Made by a program: the position numbers and the translations under genes. From assembly GCA_932294295.1 (NCBI GenBank), contig OW028573.1, positions 16,698,155-16,762,154 on the forward strand: a DNA stretch of 64,000 nucleotides. Direction: 5' to 3'. Of this stretch, positions 34,083 through 45,400 are shown in pieces (position 1 is the stretch's first letter; each line of letters starts with the position of its first letter). Below the pieces are notes generated by a model, which made no database searches, was not told where the DNA came from, and saw only the letters and a list, made by a program, of their open reading frames with translations. This stretch comes from Alitta virens (taxonomy: Eukaryota; Annelida; Polychaeta; Phyllodocida; Nereididae).

Positions 34083-37000
34083 CTAACTATTTGCGATAGC
34101 AATGGAAGGGGGTTGTTGTGCAAACTCATTGATTGTACCCTCTGCTTCTGATTGTCCTGCTGGGGATCCAACTTCCTTCCTTTTTGTCTGAGCATCTTCG
34201 CTTTCATTCCCAGCTGGTGGACTTGGTATTCTTTCTGGCTGCCCATATTTTTCCTTGAGTATATTTGTTACATAGTTGTAATGTTCAGCAGAGGGGAAGA
34301 AATTTTGTGAAAAAAAGTTGTGTACTTGGTGAGTCCAAAAATTCGACTCTCTGGCTTCATTGTTCTGTTCTTCTGCCTGAGTTGGTGCTGTAAAAAAAAA
34401 AAATTTAATTTGCAAAAAGTGTTGTGAATTGGAAATTATGACAAAATTATAAAAAAAAAAAAAGTAGAGTAGTATTACTAATATATAATATGCCAACCTT
34501 CAGTTTCGTCTACTGCATCCTCAAGTTTCTCTTGGTTGAGTGATGCTGCGCTGCCTGCAGCAGCATTTAATTCCCCATCAATTGCACTTTGAGCTCGACT
34601 AGCAGGCATACTCATCTTTTTCTCACCTACAGATACATCTGTGAACACAAAATATAACATCAGCTGATATTGACTTAATTTGCACAAAATCATGTTTTGG
34701 AAAAGTCTATTTCTGAATGTCACATGGTAAAGTTACTCTACCTGAGATCTGCTCATTTAGTTTGCCGGACGTGTTACTTTTTCTTGTAACTGGATGCTCT
34801 GAGTTAGGAGTTGGTATCACCATATTGGATCCTCTAGTCTAATAAATACAAAACAAGTCTAAGCAACATTCTGTGACTTTTCATGCTCCTTCATAAGGTA
34901 TACAAAAGATACCATTATAAAACATCCCAGTAATGTTCAATGGCTATTCAACCGCCATTATGAAACCATTCATGTTACCTCAGGAGTTTTCCCATTTCTG
35001 TCAACCTTGTAGCTGCCCCGACTCGCAACCTTTTGAAGACTGACTGCTTGTGGTTCAGCTTCAGCAGCAGGGGTAAGATGCTGTTGAAACACACTATCAG
35101 CCTCACCCTCCGTAACTCCATCCTAACCAATTAAATGATATGGACATGTATAGAGTGTCTTTTGATGGAAGTAGTCGATAAAATGAACCAGATAGCAATT
35201 AGCCGTCACACCCTACCTGATTAGCTTCACCATTATCATCATCAGCGTTGACCTGGGAATTTTCTGGTTGTGGTGATGAAGCACCAGCCTCTTGATTCAC
35301 AGACTCTAAGACAAAAACCTCTGCACAACCAATTATAGCCTCAAAAAATTCTAGGAAAGTCATCTGCAAAATATAATTCATTGGAGTTTATGCAACACCA
35401 GTGCATAAATAATAAAATGTTACTGGCACACTTAATTTTATATATAATTCAGAACACTGACCTCAAGTTCCAGATTAACGCATCCTTCACCGTCTGCTAC
35501 TCTAGGATCATCTTGGCTCAAAATCTCAATGACCTTCTTAGGTGTAAGGTCATCATTGAGAAGTTTGAAATTCTGCAATGCAGTTTCGTAATGTTAACTT
35601 ATTTGCATTTTTTAGGAATACAATTGCAAACAATAGGTTTTGGGGACACTGAGAATAACTGCTTACCTTTAGCATGTACAGAAACTGGCGCATTGTGAAA
35701 CTCAGCTCAAGTGGATGTTTCTTGGAAGGCTCAAGCTGAGATTTGTAGATACCATAAGTTTGGTCGACGTGAATCAGAGCATTCATTGAATCCTGTGCTT
35801 CCACAAATACATAACCTGGATAACCATGACAGAAAATCTGCATTAATTAGCATTTGTGGTAAATCAAGATGTCACTGTTCAGTTTTATAATAAAAAACTA
35901 ACCTTTCACAGTACAAGCGCGTTTGAGTACATGGTCGGTCATCAGTTTCGAAAAGCACCAAGCTAAAACTGGTTCTGTGCCACTTAAGATTAAAAAAAAT
36001 TTATTCAGAACAAAATGAGTATCTAGATAAAATAAAAACGAAAAATTATAAAAATGTTGCATTTCTACTCACACTTTTTCTTGTTCAAATAAATAGTAAG
36101 CAGTCTTTGCAAGATGGTTTACAAATTCTCTAAAGAGAATTTTGCTGTATGGGTTATGAATGTCATCACCAGAATTCAAATCAGGGCCTATAATGAAAAC
36201 ATGAAAACATATACAGTGGGTTGCAAAAGTATTCATGCCTCGTGGAGTTTGCAGCTATAATTGTATACAGTACAAAAAGGGAGGATGAATACTTTTGCAA
36301 CTCATTGTAAATTGATCATACCATGTCTAATTATAAGTTGTAAGTAAAATGTCCTAAAATTACAAATCATAATCAACCTAAAAATCTGTCCATATCTGTA
36401 AGAGTGGCATTGTAATGATGAAGTTGAACATCTTTTAAGAATCTCCAGAACTGCATGTGGCTCATGACAAAGGTATTGTCTGGACTGTCCTCAAATCCCA
36501 ATTTGCTGTAAAAGGTGTACACCGCCCTGAGGGTTGACATGTGACGCATAATGACGAACATGACCTGTATTAGCAGAACAAAATTTAGTTTTAAACATCA
36601 AAGATATATTATTATAGGCATTGGTTTTGATACAGCATGTTGTACAGGTTAATTATAACTTTAAGACTTAAGTTGGTTCAAACCTGAGAAGCTTCTTCCA
36701 TCCTCTCGGATTCGGGAAACTCTTCCATGAGACTTGTCATGTCCAGTTGAAAAGATGGACCACAAGTATTTCGGCTAGCGTTACTGATGACAGACATTGC
36801 CTCTGCAAAATAGTGAATGTCATGAAAACATTTACTGCTGCCATTTCAAAAAAAAGTAATTTAAAAAAAATAAAATGAAACAGCTATTTTAAAAATTAAA
36901 TGATGTGTTAAGTAAACCAATTATTTTGAGAGAGACTCACCAGAAGGGAGTGGTGTGCGAGTTTTTATCTGACTGAGATCAGGGGTGTTCACACCATCCA

Positions 37001-39309
37001 TAACAAAAGTTGGATATTCCAAAATGTGGTCATGGTCGAAGATCCCTTCATAGACTCGGCCATTCTTAAAGATGAATTTTCCCTGTATGAAACAGAAAAT
37101 ATGTTGAAGTATGATATTTTTAAAATTAACAATAACCTTTTAAATGCATATATTTCAGTATTCATAGAGTAGTAGTGCTTCCTACTTGACCATGTTTTTG
37201 GTTCTGACGCCATTCGCCCTCAAACACTGCTCCGTTGGCATAAAAGAAAGTACCAAAGCCGTGACGCATCCCGTTACGCAGTTGCCCTTTGTACATGTTT
37301 CTCAGTGGGTATTGGGATTTCTCTGCCCTTTGGAAAAACCAAACGTGCTCTCCATAACCTTGCTGAAACATATGAATAAAAGTCATATTAAGCATGCTAA
37401 TGAAAGTGATAATTCAATGCCAACAAATAGTTTTTTTTTAAACACGGTTTTCATGGTGTACTAATTGCAGTTTATATTGCAGTGAGAGTGATGTTACGTT
37501 CATATTAAGAACATCTACTAGTTCAGTTCTTTGGAAGTATGTGAACACTGGGTTGCAAAATGTTCTTAATCACATGGATTAATAACATTCCCAAACTGAT
37601 TCAATTTACCTGCACCCCTTGCTCCCATTGCCCAATGTACATCTGATTGTGCATAATCCACCTCATAGTTCCTTGACCATGTCGCTCATTGTTAAACCAA
37701 GTCCCCTGGTAAATGTTTCCGGAGGCAAATTGACGTGTTCCTAGTCCATGTCTCTTATTATCCACCCAGCTACCTTCATAGAAGGAGTTGCCATTGATGT
37801 CATATTTCATTAAACCCTTAATTGACATTAAAATATTTAATTAGTCTTTATTATTAAACTTCAATTAAATCAACAAGCAACAAATTATTATTACTTTACT
37901 ATCATGATAATTATGCACTTTATTTCAGACAGCAAATATACACTGTAACAGTGTGATAGATGCATATTGGTCCATATGACTAGTTAAAATATTGGTCCAT
38001 ATGACGAGTTACAAACATTAAATTTATTACTGAAATAATTATATCTGATACAGATCAATACCTTTCCATGTTTTTTGCCCATCTTCCATTCGCCCTCATA
38101 ACTCATTCCGCTTTTTGGGGACGTAAATATTCCAATTCCATTACGCAGTCCTTCATAAACATCACCTTCATACCAGCTGAAAACATTCACAAGATCTGGT
38201 TATGATCACAGCACATGGACTTGTGAGCTAATTTAACTCCAGAGGATGTCATGTAAATCCAGGACTCCCACTGGTTAAGGCAGTCCTGCAACCTAGCTAT
38301 GAGACCTGGACTCATATGATGTCCTTAGGAGCTTAGCTTTCAAGTCTAGATTGTTTTCCAAGTCTATGAAATTGGCTGTAAAACATTGCAGGCCACTATA
38401 AATAAAATTCACTGTACCTGTCATCGACCCAGGTAAATTTTCCTCTGCCAGTGATTCTGTTTTGAAGAAACTCTCCCTAGAGTCCAAAGATTAAGGCATT
38501 ACATTACCAATGACTGTGTAATATGAGTATTTGCAAAATGTATGACATTAGCAGATATATGGTATATGTATGTACAGCTGTATACTATAATATTGTACGT
38601 AATATTGGTATACCTCATAGACTGTGCCCTCATTCCAGGTGTACTTCCCAATGCCATGCATTAGACCACTGGAAAACTGACCCTGCAGAGACAAACATCA
38701 TACTCGGGTGTATCCCTTGCACCAATCTGATATGTTCTATATTGTAACTATGTTGACTATAATTTGCAAAATGTATTCACTTTGTTTGGTGAAAATAAAC
38801 AAACTCAAACTCAACTTGTATGTATCAGCTAGATATATCTATCATTGGATAAACTTCAACATAAAGCACTGAAATAGCTAAAATAAATTTACCTCATACT
38901 TATATCCGCCAACGAAAGCTGCTTCCCCAGTTCCTTCGTATAAACCGCGTTCAATTGGGCCATCATAACTGAAGCATACACAGAAAAGGCATCTGGATGT
39001 CTTAATTACTGATATGTGATTAATTTTTCCAAATGGACCAAATAACACATTAAATCACCTCTGCACTATAAGTTGTGTTAAAACGGGCTCCTCATAAACT
39101 GGTTCAGGCTCAACTTCATTTGCCACACTTTGTGCATCCCCTGAATCAGCCTGATTTTCATCGTTATTTGCTTCATTGTATATGTTTTCAGTTTGCTCTT
39201 CTTCAACATCACCTGCAACTTCTGCAGTTTCATTTGCCCCAACTTTATTGGGCGATCCTTTTCTCTCCCCCTCTTTAGCAGCTGGCTTGGCTTTTTTAGC
39301 TGATGACAT
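34083..39309 (-). CDS. RSPH10B: Radial spoke head protein 10B (MORN-repeat protein)
   Basis: A structural protein of the radial spokes of motile cilia and flagella. Nineteen exons on the - strand: 39309-39059, 38968-38893, 38682-38614, 38476-38418, 38176-38062, 37816-37610, 37362-37186, 37082-36941, 36802-36684, 36564-36378, 36187-36073, 35982-35903, 35815-35667, 35572-35462, 35363-35217, 35122-34979, 34838-34742, 34638-34498, 34387-34083. All phases agree and give 896 residues, close to vertebrate RSPH10B (about 870). Residues 1-83 are Glu/Ala-rich and low complexity. About ten MORN repeats follow to about residue 335 (YEGEWKMGKKHGKG, YQGTWFNNERHGQGT). The rest contains the conserved middle region (MSHMQFWRFLKDV, LTPKKVIEIL, MTFLEFFEAIIGCA) and a low-complexity tail. 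It is head to head with tektin-2. Confidence 0.93.
36214..36307. mobile_element. Tc1/mariner-type MITE, 94 bp
   Basis: Ends CAGTGGGTTGCAAAAGTATT and the inverted counterpart ending in CAACTCATTG, flanked by TA on both sides (36212-36213, 36308-36309). The CAGTG..GCAAAAGTATTCAT ends and the TA duplication are typical of Tc1-like elements. It is internally deleted, lacks a transposase, and sits in an RSPH10B intron. Confidence 0.85.
38225..38380. mobile_element. Second copy of the foldback family at 17676
   Basis: Shares GGATGTCATG...AATCCAGGACTCCCACTGG, TTAAGGCAGTCC and the terminal CCAAGTCTATGAAATTGGCT block with the element at 17676-17823. It is intronic in RSPH10B. Confidence 0.5.
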
Positions 39310-39443
39310 TCTCCGACAACTGTCAGTAATGTTAGGAAGACCCTCGGAGTGAAATATAATTCACTTTTAAGAGCTCAATCAATAAACAATGCTTTAAAAC
39401 GTCACAAATTGACAGGTGCTCGCAACTTCAACAACTTCCATAG

Positions 39444-39457
39444 GTTGCCATGACAAC
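39444..39457 (-). promoter_or_regulatory. RFX X-box-like site
   Basis: GTTGCC AT GACAAC matches the RFX X-box consensus (GTNRCC, 0-3 spacer, RGYAAC) with a single mismatch. It is 135 bp upstream of the RSPH10B start codon and about 700 bp upstream of the tektin-2 start. RFX factors control ciliary genes in animals, so the position fits. Confidence 0.65.
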
Positions 39458-39643
39458 TACTATGCCATTAATTTTCACCCAGAGGGCGCGTTGGAGTAAT
39501 GCGCTGCTGCCACCTGGCGCTAAATGAATGTTGACGGTTGCCAAGGAGAAACCACCTGACCAACAATGCAAGCTCAACGTTCATTGGCTGTGACATTTTT
39601 GACTAGCCAATTAAATGCCTCGTAAGAGACCGTCATCTACCAT

Positions 39644-39660
39644 GTTGTTTACATGACAAC
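39644..39660. promoter_or_regulatory. Second X-box-like palindrome
   Basis: GTTGTTTACATGACAAC resembles an X box with a wide spacer or weak half-sites. It lies close to the predicted tektin-2 transcription start. Binding is weaker on paper than at 39444. Confidence 0.35.
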
Positions 39661-40146
39661 AATAAATGCTTCATTGGAGTTTTGATGGACACGGGCACAT
39701 CAACAGAGCACTGACAACACCAGACAACGTTTTAGAAAGGTGAGTTGAGTTAGTCACATGATGGCATATGACTGACTACACTGCACTGATTTCGAAATCT
39801 GGGTTTTTTTTAGTGTATTTTAATTTTAATTTTCAAGTTTGCGAATGACAGAAATTCTGTTCTGCCTGAAATCGATGATTCTGAATAAATAATCAGAGTC
39901 TGCAGTGCCTTGTGTGTGCCTATAACACTGAGAGCTACTAAGTAACCACAAAATAACAAGAGTCTGACAAGTAAACCTCTCAAACAATCATGAATGTTCT
40001 CAATGATCAATTTAAAACGAAGAACCCAGTTGATGTGTAAATTGTATTGGGATTCCTATTAATTATGCAAAACGATTTAGAAGCCCATATGTACTGTCCT
40101 TTAAAATGCACGTTTATCCATATGCAGGTATTAACAGGTTAACAGG

Positions 40147-41818
40147 ATGGCAACCTACGTTAAGCCAGGTGCGCGTCATGCCACTTCTGACTGGTTTACT
40201 TCAAACTACACTATCTCAACTAATGCCGAAAGACAAAGAAGTGCCTCTAATGATGTGAAACAAGAATCACGCTTTCTCAGAAATGAAACCGACAACAAAA
40301 CTAAATGGGATCAACTGGACAACAACACCCGCCTATCAGATCGAGTTGACAATATCAGGAAATGGAAGGATATTATGGAAAGGACATTGGCTGACCTTGA
40401 TAAAGAAATTGCTGACCTGTCACATTCAAAGGATTTGCTCGAACAATCACTGGAAGACAAAAACCTACCCACTGAAGTTAATGTTGGAAATTTGGTGACT
40501 CGAGAAGGGAGACAAAATATTGATGTTGTGGAAGATGAAGTTGAGGATCAACTCAAAAAGGTGGGTTACCGCACAGTTCTGAGGTAAATGTCACTGAAAA
40601 TTTTGATTTTTGTTCTTGCTTTGACATTTATTTTGACTCTATGACATACTTTCATATAGGAACAAGAAGTGATAGCTGGAATTAAGAAGCAACTTCAACA
40701 GAAGATCAGTGAATCATTCGAACAAATATGCAAACTTCAGGAGGCCCGGCAACAAGTGCTAGCTGACCTGCAAGACAAGAACATAGCGCTAGGAATTGAT
40801 GTTGAACAGTACAATCTGACCGAAGAGTCACCAGGTATCAGTTACAAGCCAGATCCCTTGAGGGTCCCAAAAGGGTATGTCATTCAGATTACACCTTATG
40901 CTATGTCAATACAATTCACAGCTTTAAAAATATGCATGCTAATGAGTATGTATCTTATTTGCAGAAGCACCACACCTCAAAACTGGGAAGATTTCAGCAG
41001 GTACAACAAGGATCGAGCTGAAGCCGAGATGCAAGCTTCAAAAAATTTGAGAGAAGCAATTCATCAAACTTTGCAACAAACAGACAATGACCTAGCAGCT
41101 CAGAGGAATGCAACAGATTATGCCATCAGGAAGAGAATGCATGAACTCAAGAGGGCGATTGATGAATTGAAATGGCAGAAAGAACAGGTATGTTTAGGAT
41201 AATTCAAAAGAGACCATCAACATATGTTCGAAACTACTAGTTATCAGTAATATTCCACATGCGGAGACATAAAAGTTACATTTGCCATATAACTTTTGAT
41301 TTCAGACAGAGGAGGAGATTGCCGAGCTGGAAGAGGAAATTCGTCGCCTTGGAGATGCCATAAGGGCCAAGATCAATCCTCTCAAACTGGCTCAAACTAG
41401 ACTGGAGAACAGAACATATCGACCTAATGTTGAATTGTGCCGTGACAATGTTCAGTATGGACTTGTAGATGAAGTCAAACAATTGGAAGCTTCAAAGAAA
41501 GCCCTAGAAGAAAAGCTGAAACAATCTCAGTAAGTAGATCATCAATCTTAAGTATTTAAACTTTTCAGCTAGTCATACAACTTGGAACTTGTATTTATAA
41601 CTGTTCATGTTTTTGTCTTCAGGCATGCTCTACACGGTCTGGAAGAGAAACTTCACACAATCAATAAGGACCTGCAGTGCAAGATGAACTCCCTAAAACT
41701 AGATGAGCAGGCTCTTGCATCAAGGCAGAAACTTGTCCCAAATCGCCCTCAAACATCTATCGAAAGAAATATGACCTTGACAGGTGTAACCAGAGAAAAA
41801 TCAAAAATTCTTGCTTAG
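40147..41818 (+). CDS. TEKT2: Tektin-2
   Basis: A filament protein of the axonemal doublet microtubules, needed for ciliary and sperm motility. Five coding exons, 40147-40560, 40660-40874, 40965-41187, 41306-41529, 41623-41818 (stop), give 423 residues, the usual tektin length. The start MATYVKPG...WFTSNYTISTNAERQR, the RFLRNETDNKTKWDQLDNNT block and STTPQNWEDFSRYNKDRAEA are characteristic of tektin-2 rather than tektin-1, -3 or -4. The tektin signature is RPNVELCRD at about residues 323-331. Most of the protein is predicted coiled coil. It shares its upstream region with RSPH10B and is tail to tail with TPR. Confidence 0.95.
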
Positions 41819-42428
41819 ATATAAAGCTCATTTTTAGGTATATCACTTAAATATACAAATTGATGAGCTAAATTCAACTCAGTGAACTGTGATATGTAAT
41901 GCACGTTATGTTATTTCTTTGGCACTTGTCGTAAGTGAATTAGCTTTCTTGTGAAATCATGAATGTATAAATTTTGTGCCTAACAGCTTAGAATGCCGTC
42001 ATCAGTTTGAAATATTCAAACCTGTATCTCACTGTCATACATACAAAATTAAATCACTCTTAACATCATTTGTCTTTTCAATTACACACAACATTGCTAA
42101 AGTGTGAACTCAACAAATCCACAGTCAAAAGTATAGTTATTCAAAATATACATAGTATTTATTGAATGCACATAAAACATATCACAATTTGCCAATCTTG
42201 AGTACATGGAATAATGTACAGTGTTATTTTACAAGCTGAAATCTAGCTACAACATAGTTATAAAATATCATATTTTTAATCATAGCACAGAAATAAATGC
42301 AGTATTTGCAAGACAGATTTGGCATACTTGCATTGCTATTACAGGTGCACTTTCGTATGTACAAGGTCTTTATGGGGCCAGTAATTACAGTGCTATAAAA
42401 ATAAGTCTTTGCTTGATGAAGTACTATC
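41819..42428. other. 3' ends of tektin-2 and TPR (convergent)
   Basis: A 610-bp spacer between two convergent genes. TTTATT at 42158-42163 is an AATAAA signal for TPR on the - strand. No canonical AATAAA was found for tektin-2; AATTAAA variants are present near 42048. Confidence 0.5.
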
Positions 42429-45400
42429 TCAGAATGGCCGTCCTCTGTTTCCACGTCCTCTTATTGGGGGACCACCACGATAGCCCTGGCCTTGATGGGG
42501 TATCTGTCCAGGAAAAGGTGGTTGTGGCATCATACCACCTCTACCTCTCAATGGAGTACCTCTGCGCGCAATTTGGCCTCGCCCTCTGGGCGTTCCTTGT
42601 CGTCTCTGGGCAGGCACTGTTCCTGAAGCACCTTGATTTTGTCCTGGTGCATCCCAGATAATACGAGAGATCTTTGGTTTTCCTGCAACAATTCATTGAT
42701 CAGCTCAGTAACAGGTCATTTAACTGCAGCACTTCATATTATTTTCCTTCACAAAGGCAGTCCATGGTTACAAGGAAATGCTGCACTTACTGGCTGCCTG
42801 TTGACGCCCTGTGGCTGTGCTACTTGATGCAGACTGGTTTGCATTTCCTTCTGATTGGGAATCATTTGCAGTGCCAGGCTGGGAATCTCTGCTTTCTTCT
42901 GTAGAATCAAGAAACATATACCAGTCAGTTAATTAAGGCACAGTGGTAACATTTGATATCTGTCTGTCATAACAGTTGACATATCAATTGACTTACCAGC
43001 TGTAGCATCAACAGTGATAGAAGATGTACTACTTGAAGGTGTGGCTGATGATGTTGCTGGAATGACAGGTGAGGGCGCTGCTGCTGGCTCTTCACTTGCA
43101 ACAGGTGCGTCAACTTCTTCTATTTGACTGGAAATTTAACACAAAACAGTGATTACAATGTATATACACTCTTCAGGTTGTCTGAAAGAATATTAGCCAG
43201 TGATAAACCAAAGCTGATAAATGCCGTAGAAATCAAGTTACATTGTTGGAATGGACGTATCACTTGCACTTTCGCCAATAGATGTAATGCTTGATGTCTG
43301 GCTCTGCAAACAAAAAATGCACAGTATAAAAAAAAACATGCACAAACTACAAAGTTTTTCAGATTTAGATAATACCTGGAAAGTTGCGACAAACATCTAT
43401 CATTTTGATTTTACATACCAGTGGAGTGGGTGCTGTAGTGATGGCAGTAGCTTCAGTTTGTGATTCAGTCACAGTGACGGCAGGAGGGGTACGAGACCCT
43501 GGGGTGGTGCTCCTCCCTGACCCATCATCCAGTGCAGATAAATCCATCTTGGTGTCATCCATGCCGAGAGCTGTAATCAGACAACCCTCTTCTATAATAA
43601 TATGTACTTTATTGCATCTTCCTAAAATTGGGGGAAGTAATTTACAGACTTAGGTACGAGACAAAGTATGAATCAAATATACCTCCTTGAGAAGCCAATC
43701 CAGACAGTTCAGGTTGTGTAATCTCTTGAGAACCAGCACCAAACACAAACCTCCCTTGAGGAACTTGTGGTGAGCTACAAGAAAAAAACAATTGAGACAT
43801 TTAATATGACAGAGGTATAAGGAATTGATTGCAGGCATACACAGACTGGAATTTTGAGGGATCACTCACCTGACAGCTTCAGCAAAACCATCACTCCTTC
43901 TAGGTACAATGAGAGTGGGTGTGCTAGGCACAATTCCATCACCTTCTTCAAATGTACCACCCTGTCCCTGCAAATTGAATTTTACTCTTAGTTAAATAAC
44001 TTGAATTAAAGTATTTTTTTATCATGCATCAGAATGTTACATGGACTCAGCAATATGATCTACGTTTGAGTATGTAAATTTATCATTGCAATGATCTATG
44101 CTTACCAGAGGCATAAAAGGCGTAAGCTGGGCTCTACCAACTGATGCTAACCTGTCCCCTCTTCCGGGCACCCTAGGTGTTGGTAGGGATTGTGATGTTG
44201 GAACCTCAGCCCCTTGAGCAGCAGGTGGAATAACTGTTCATTAAATAAAGATCATTAAAATAATTGCAATCACACAATTTGCAGACATTTCTATAATTAT
44301 GCAATATCGTCATGAGATACATATGTTATTGTTCGCAATTTGTTATATATTTTTTCTTACCTGCAGCCTGATCACTCGTACTCGGGACACTAGCTTCCGG
44401 AGTATCTTCCACAACCTCATCATCGTCTTCTTCATCATTGTCAGAATCTGAGATAAAAAGTCAATATTGCATAACATATAAAACTACAAGCGCCCTCATA
44501 GATCTTTTGCCTTTGCACTTTATTATACTTACCAACAATTACGACCTCAGCTTCGTCTTCCTGACCTTCTCCCTCCTCTTCTTCCTGCATGTCGGCCTCT
44601 TCTTCCTCCTCTTCAATCTTAAATTAAATGGATCATTTTATGTGGATGACCACCAAACACTGCAGTGCACTACATATCCAAATGTCACCAAAAAAGCCAA
44701 AATATCTCAAAAAAATAAAACAAAAAAAAAATCGAGATTTACCTCAAACTCCTCTTCTTCTTCCTCTTCTTGCACCTCTTCCTCCCCCTCCATCTCCTCC
44801 TCCTCTTCACCCTGCTCCTCCTCTTCCTCCATCTCCTCGTAAGTCTCTCCCTCCTGTTCCTCGTAACCCTCTTCTCCGATGTCCTCCTCGTACTCGACAC
44901 CTTCTTGTTCTTCCAAATACTGTGGGCACAAGACAAATATAACACATTTTGGGCAAAAATTAGCAGCAACATGTAACGATGAAAATTCAAGAATTTATGG
45001 TCAGGGGCCAATCTGGAGAAGTAGCCAATAGCGGATCAACAAATGAGATGTAGCAAGCAAGAGTCACAACATGAAACATTTATTATTAGTGTCTATGCTG
45101 GGGCAAATGAAAGATCCCTCTCCTGGGGTAACACGATACCAAGCCTTATCACCTCATCATTACATCTGCCTTTGCAACTGGTGAGATCAGTATTACTGAG
45201 AAAATACAACAAAGAGGCTTGCATGCATTTGACCATTAGGAACAATAATATTCAAAACATATGGGAAATAAATCAAACCAACCTGTTCTGGCACTTCTAA
45301 TTCTTCATCTTGTTCCTGCTGCTGACGCAGTTCCTCATCATCCAAGACAATGATTTCCTCTTCATCATCATCTTCAACAGATTGCTCTTGCCCTTCTTGG

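Larger units (their letters stand above)
39310..40146. promoter_or_regulatory. Shared RSPH10B / tektin-2 upstream region
   Basis: An 837-bp spacer between two divergent axonemal genes. It holds X-box-like sites (39444, 39644), a GTTGCC half-site (39537), an inverted CCAAT (39582-39586) and a direct CCAAT (39607-39611). On the tektin side a donor GAAAG|GTGAGT at 39740 and an acceptor just before the ATG (exon resuming at 40146) suggest a non-coding first exon ending at 39739 and a 406-bp leader intron. Confidence 0.55.

Noticed and set aside
39075..39278. + strand ORF opposite RSPH10B exon 1
   Set aside because: Composition (Leu/His/Gln-rich) is explained by the Glu/Ala-rich coding strand of RSPH10B.
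42221..42661. 146-codon + strand ORF opposite the TPR 3' end
   Set aside because: It is antisense to the RG-rich last exon of TPR and has no motif of its own.
44438..44842. 134-codon + strand ORF with a serine run
   Set aside because: The serine-rich part is the antisense shadow of the glutamate-rich TPR exon.
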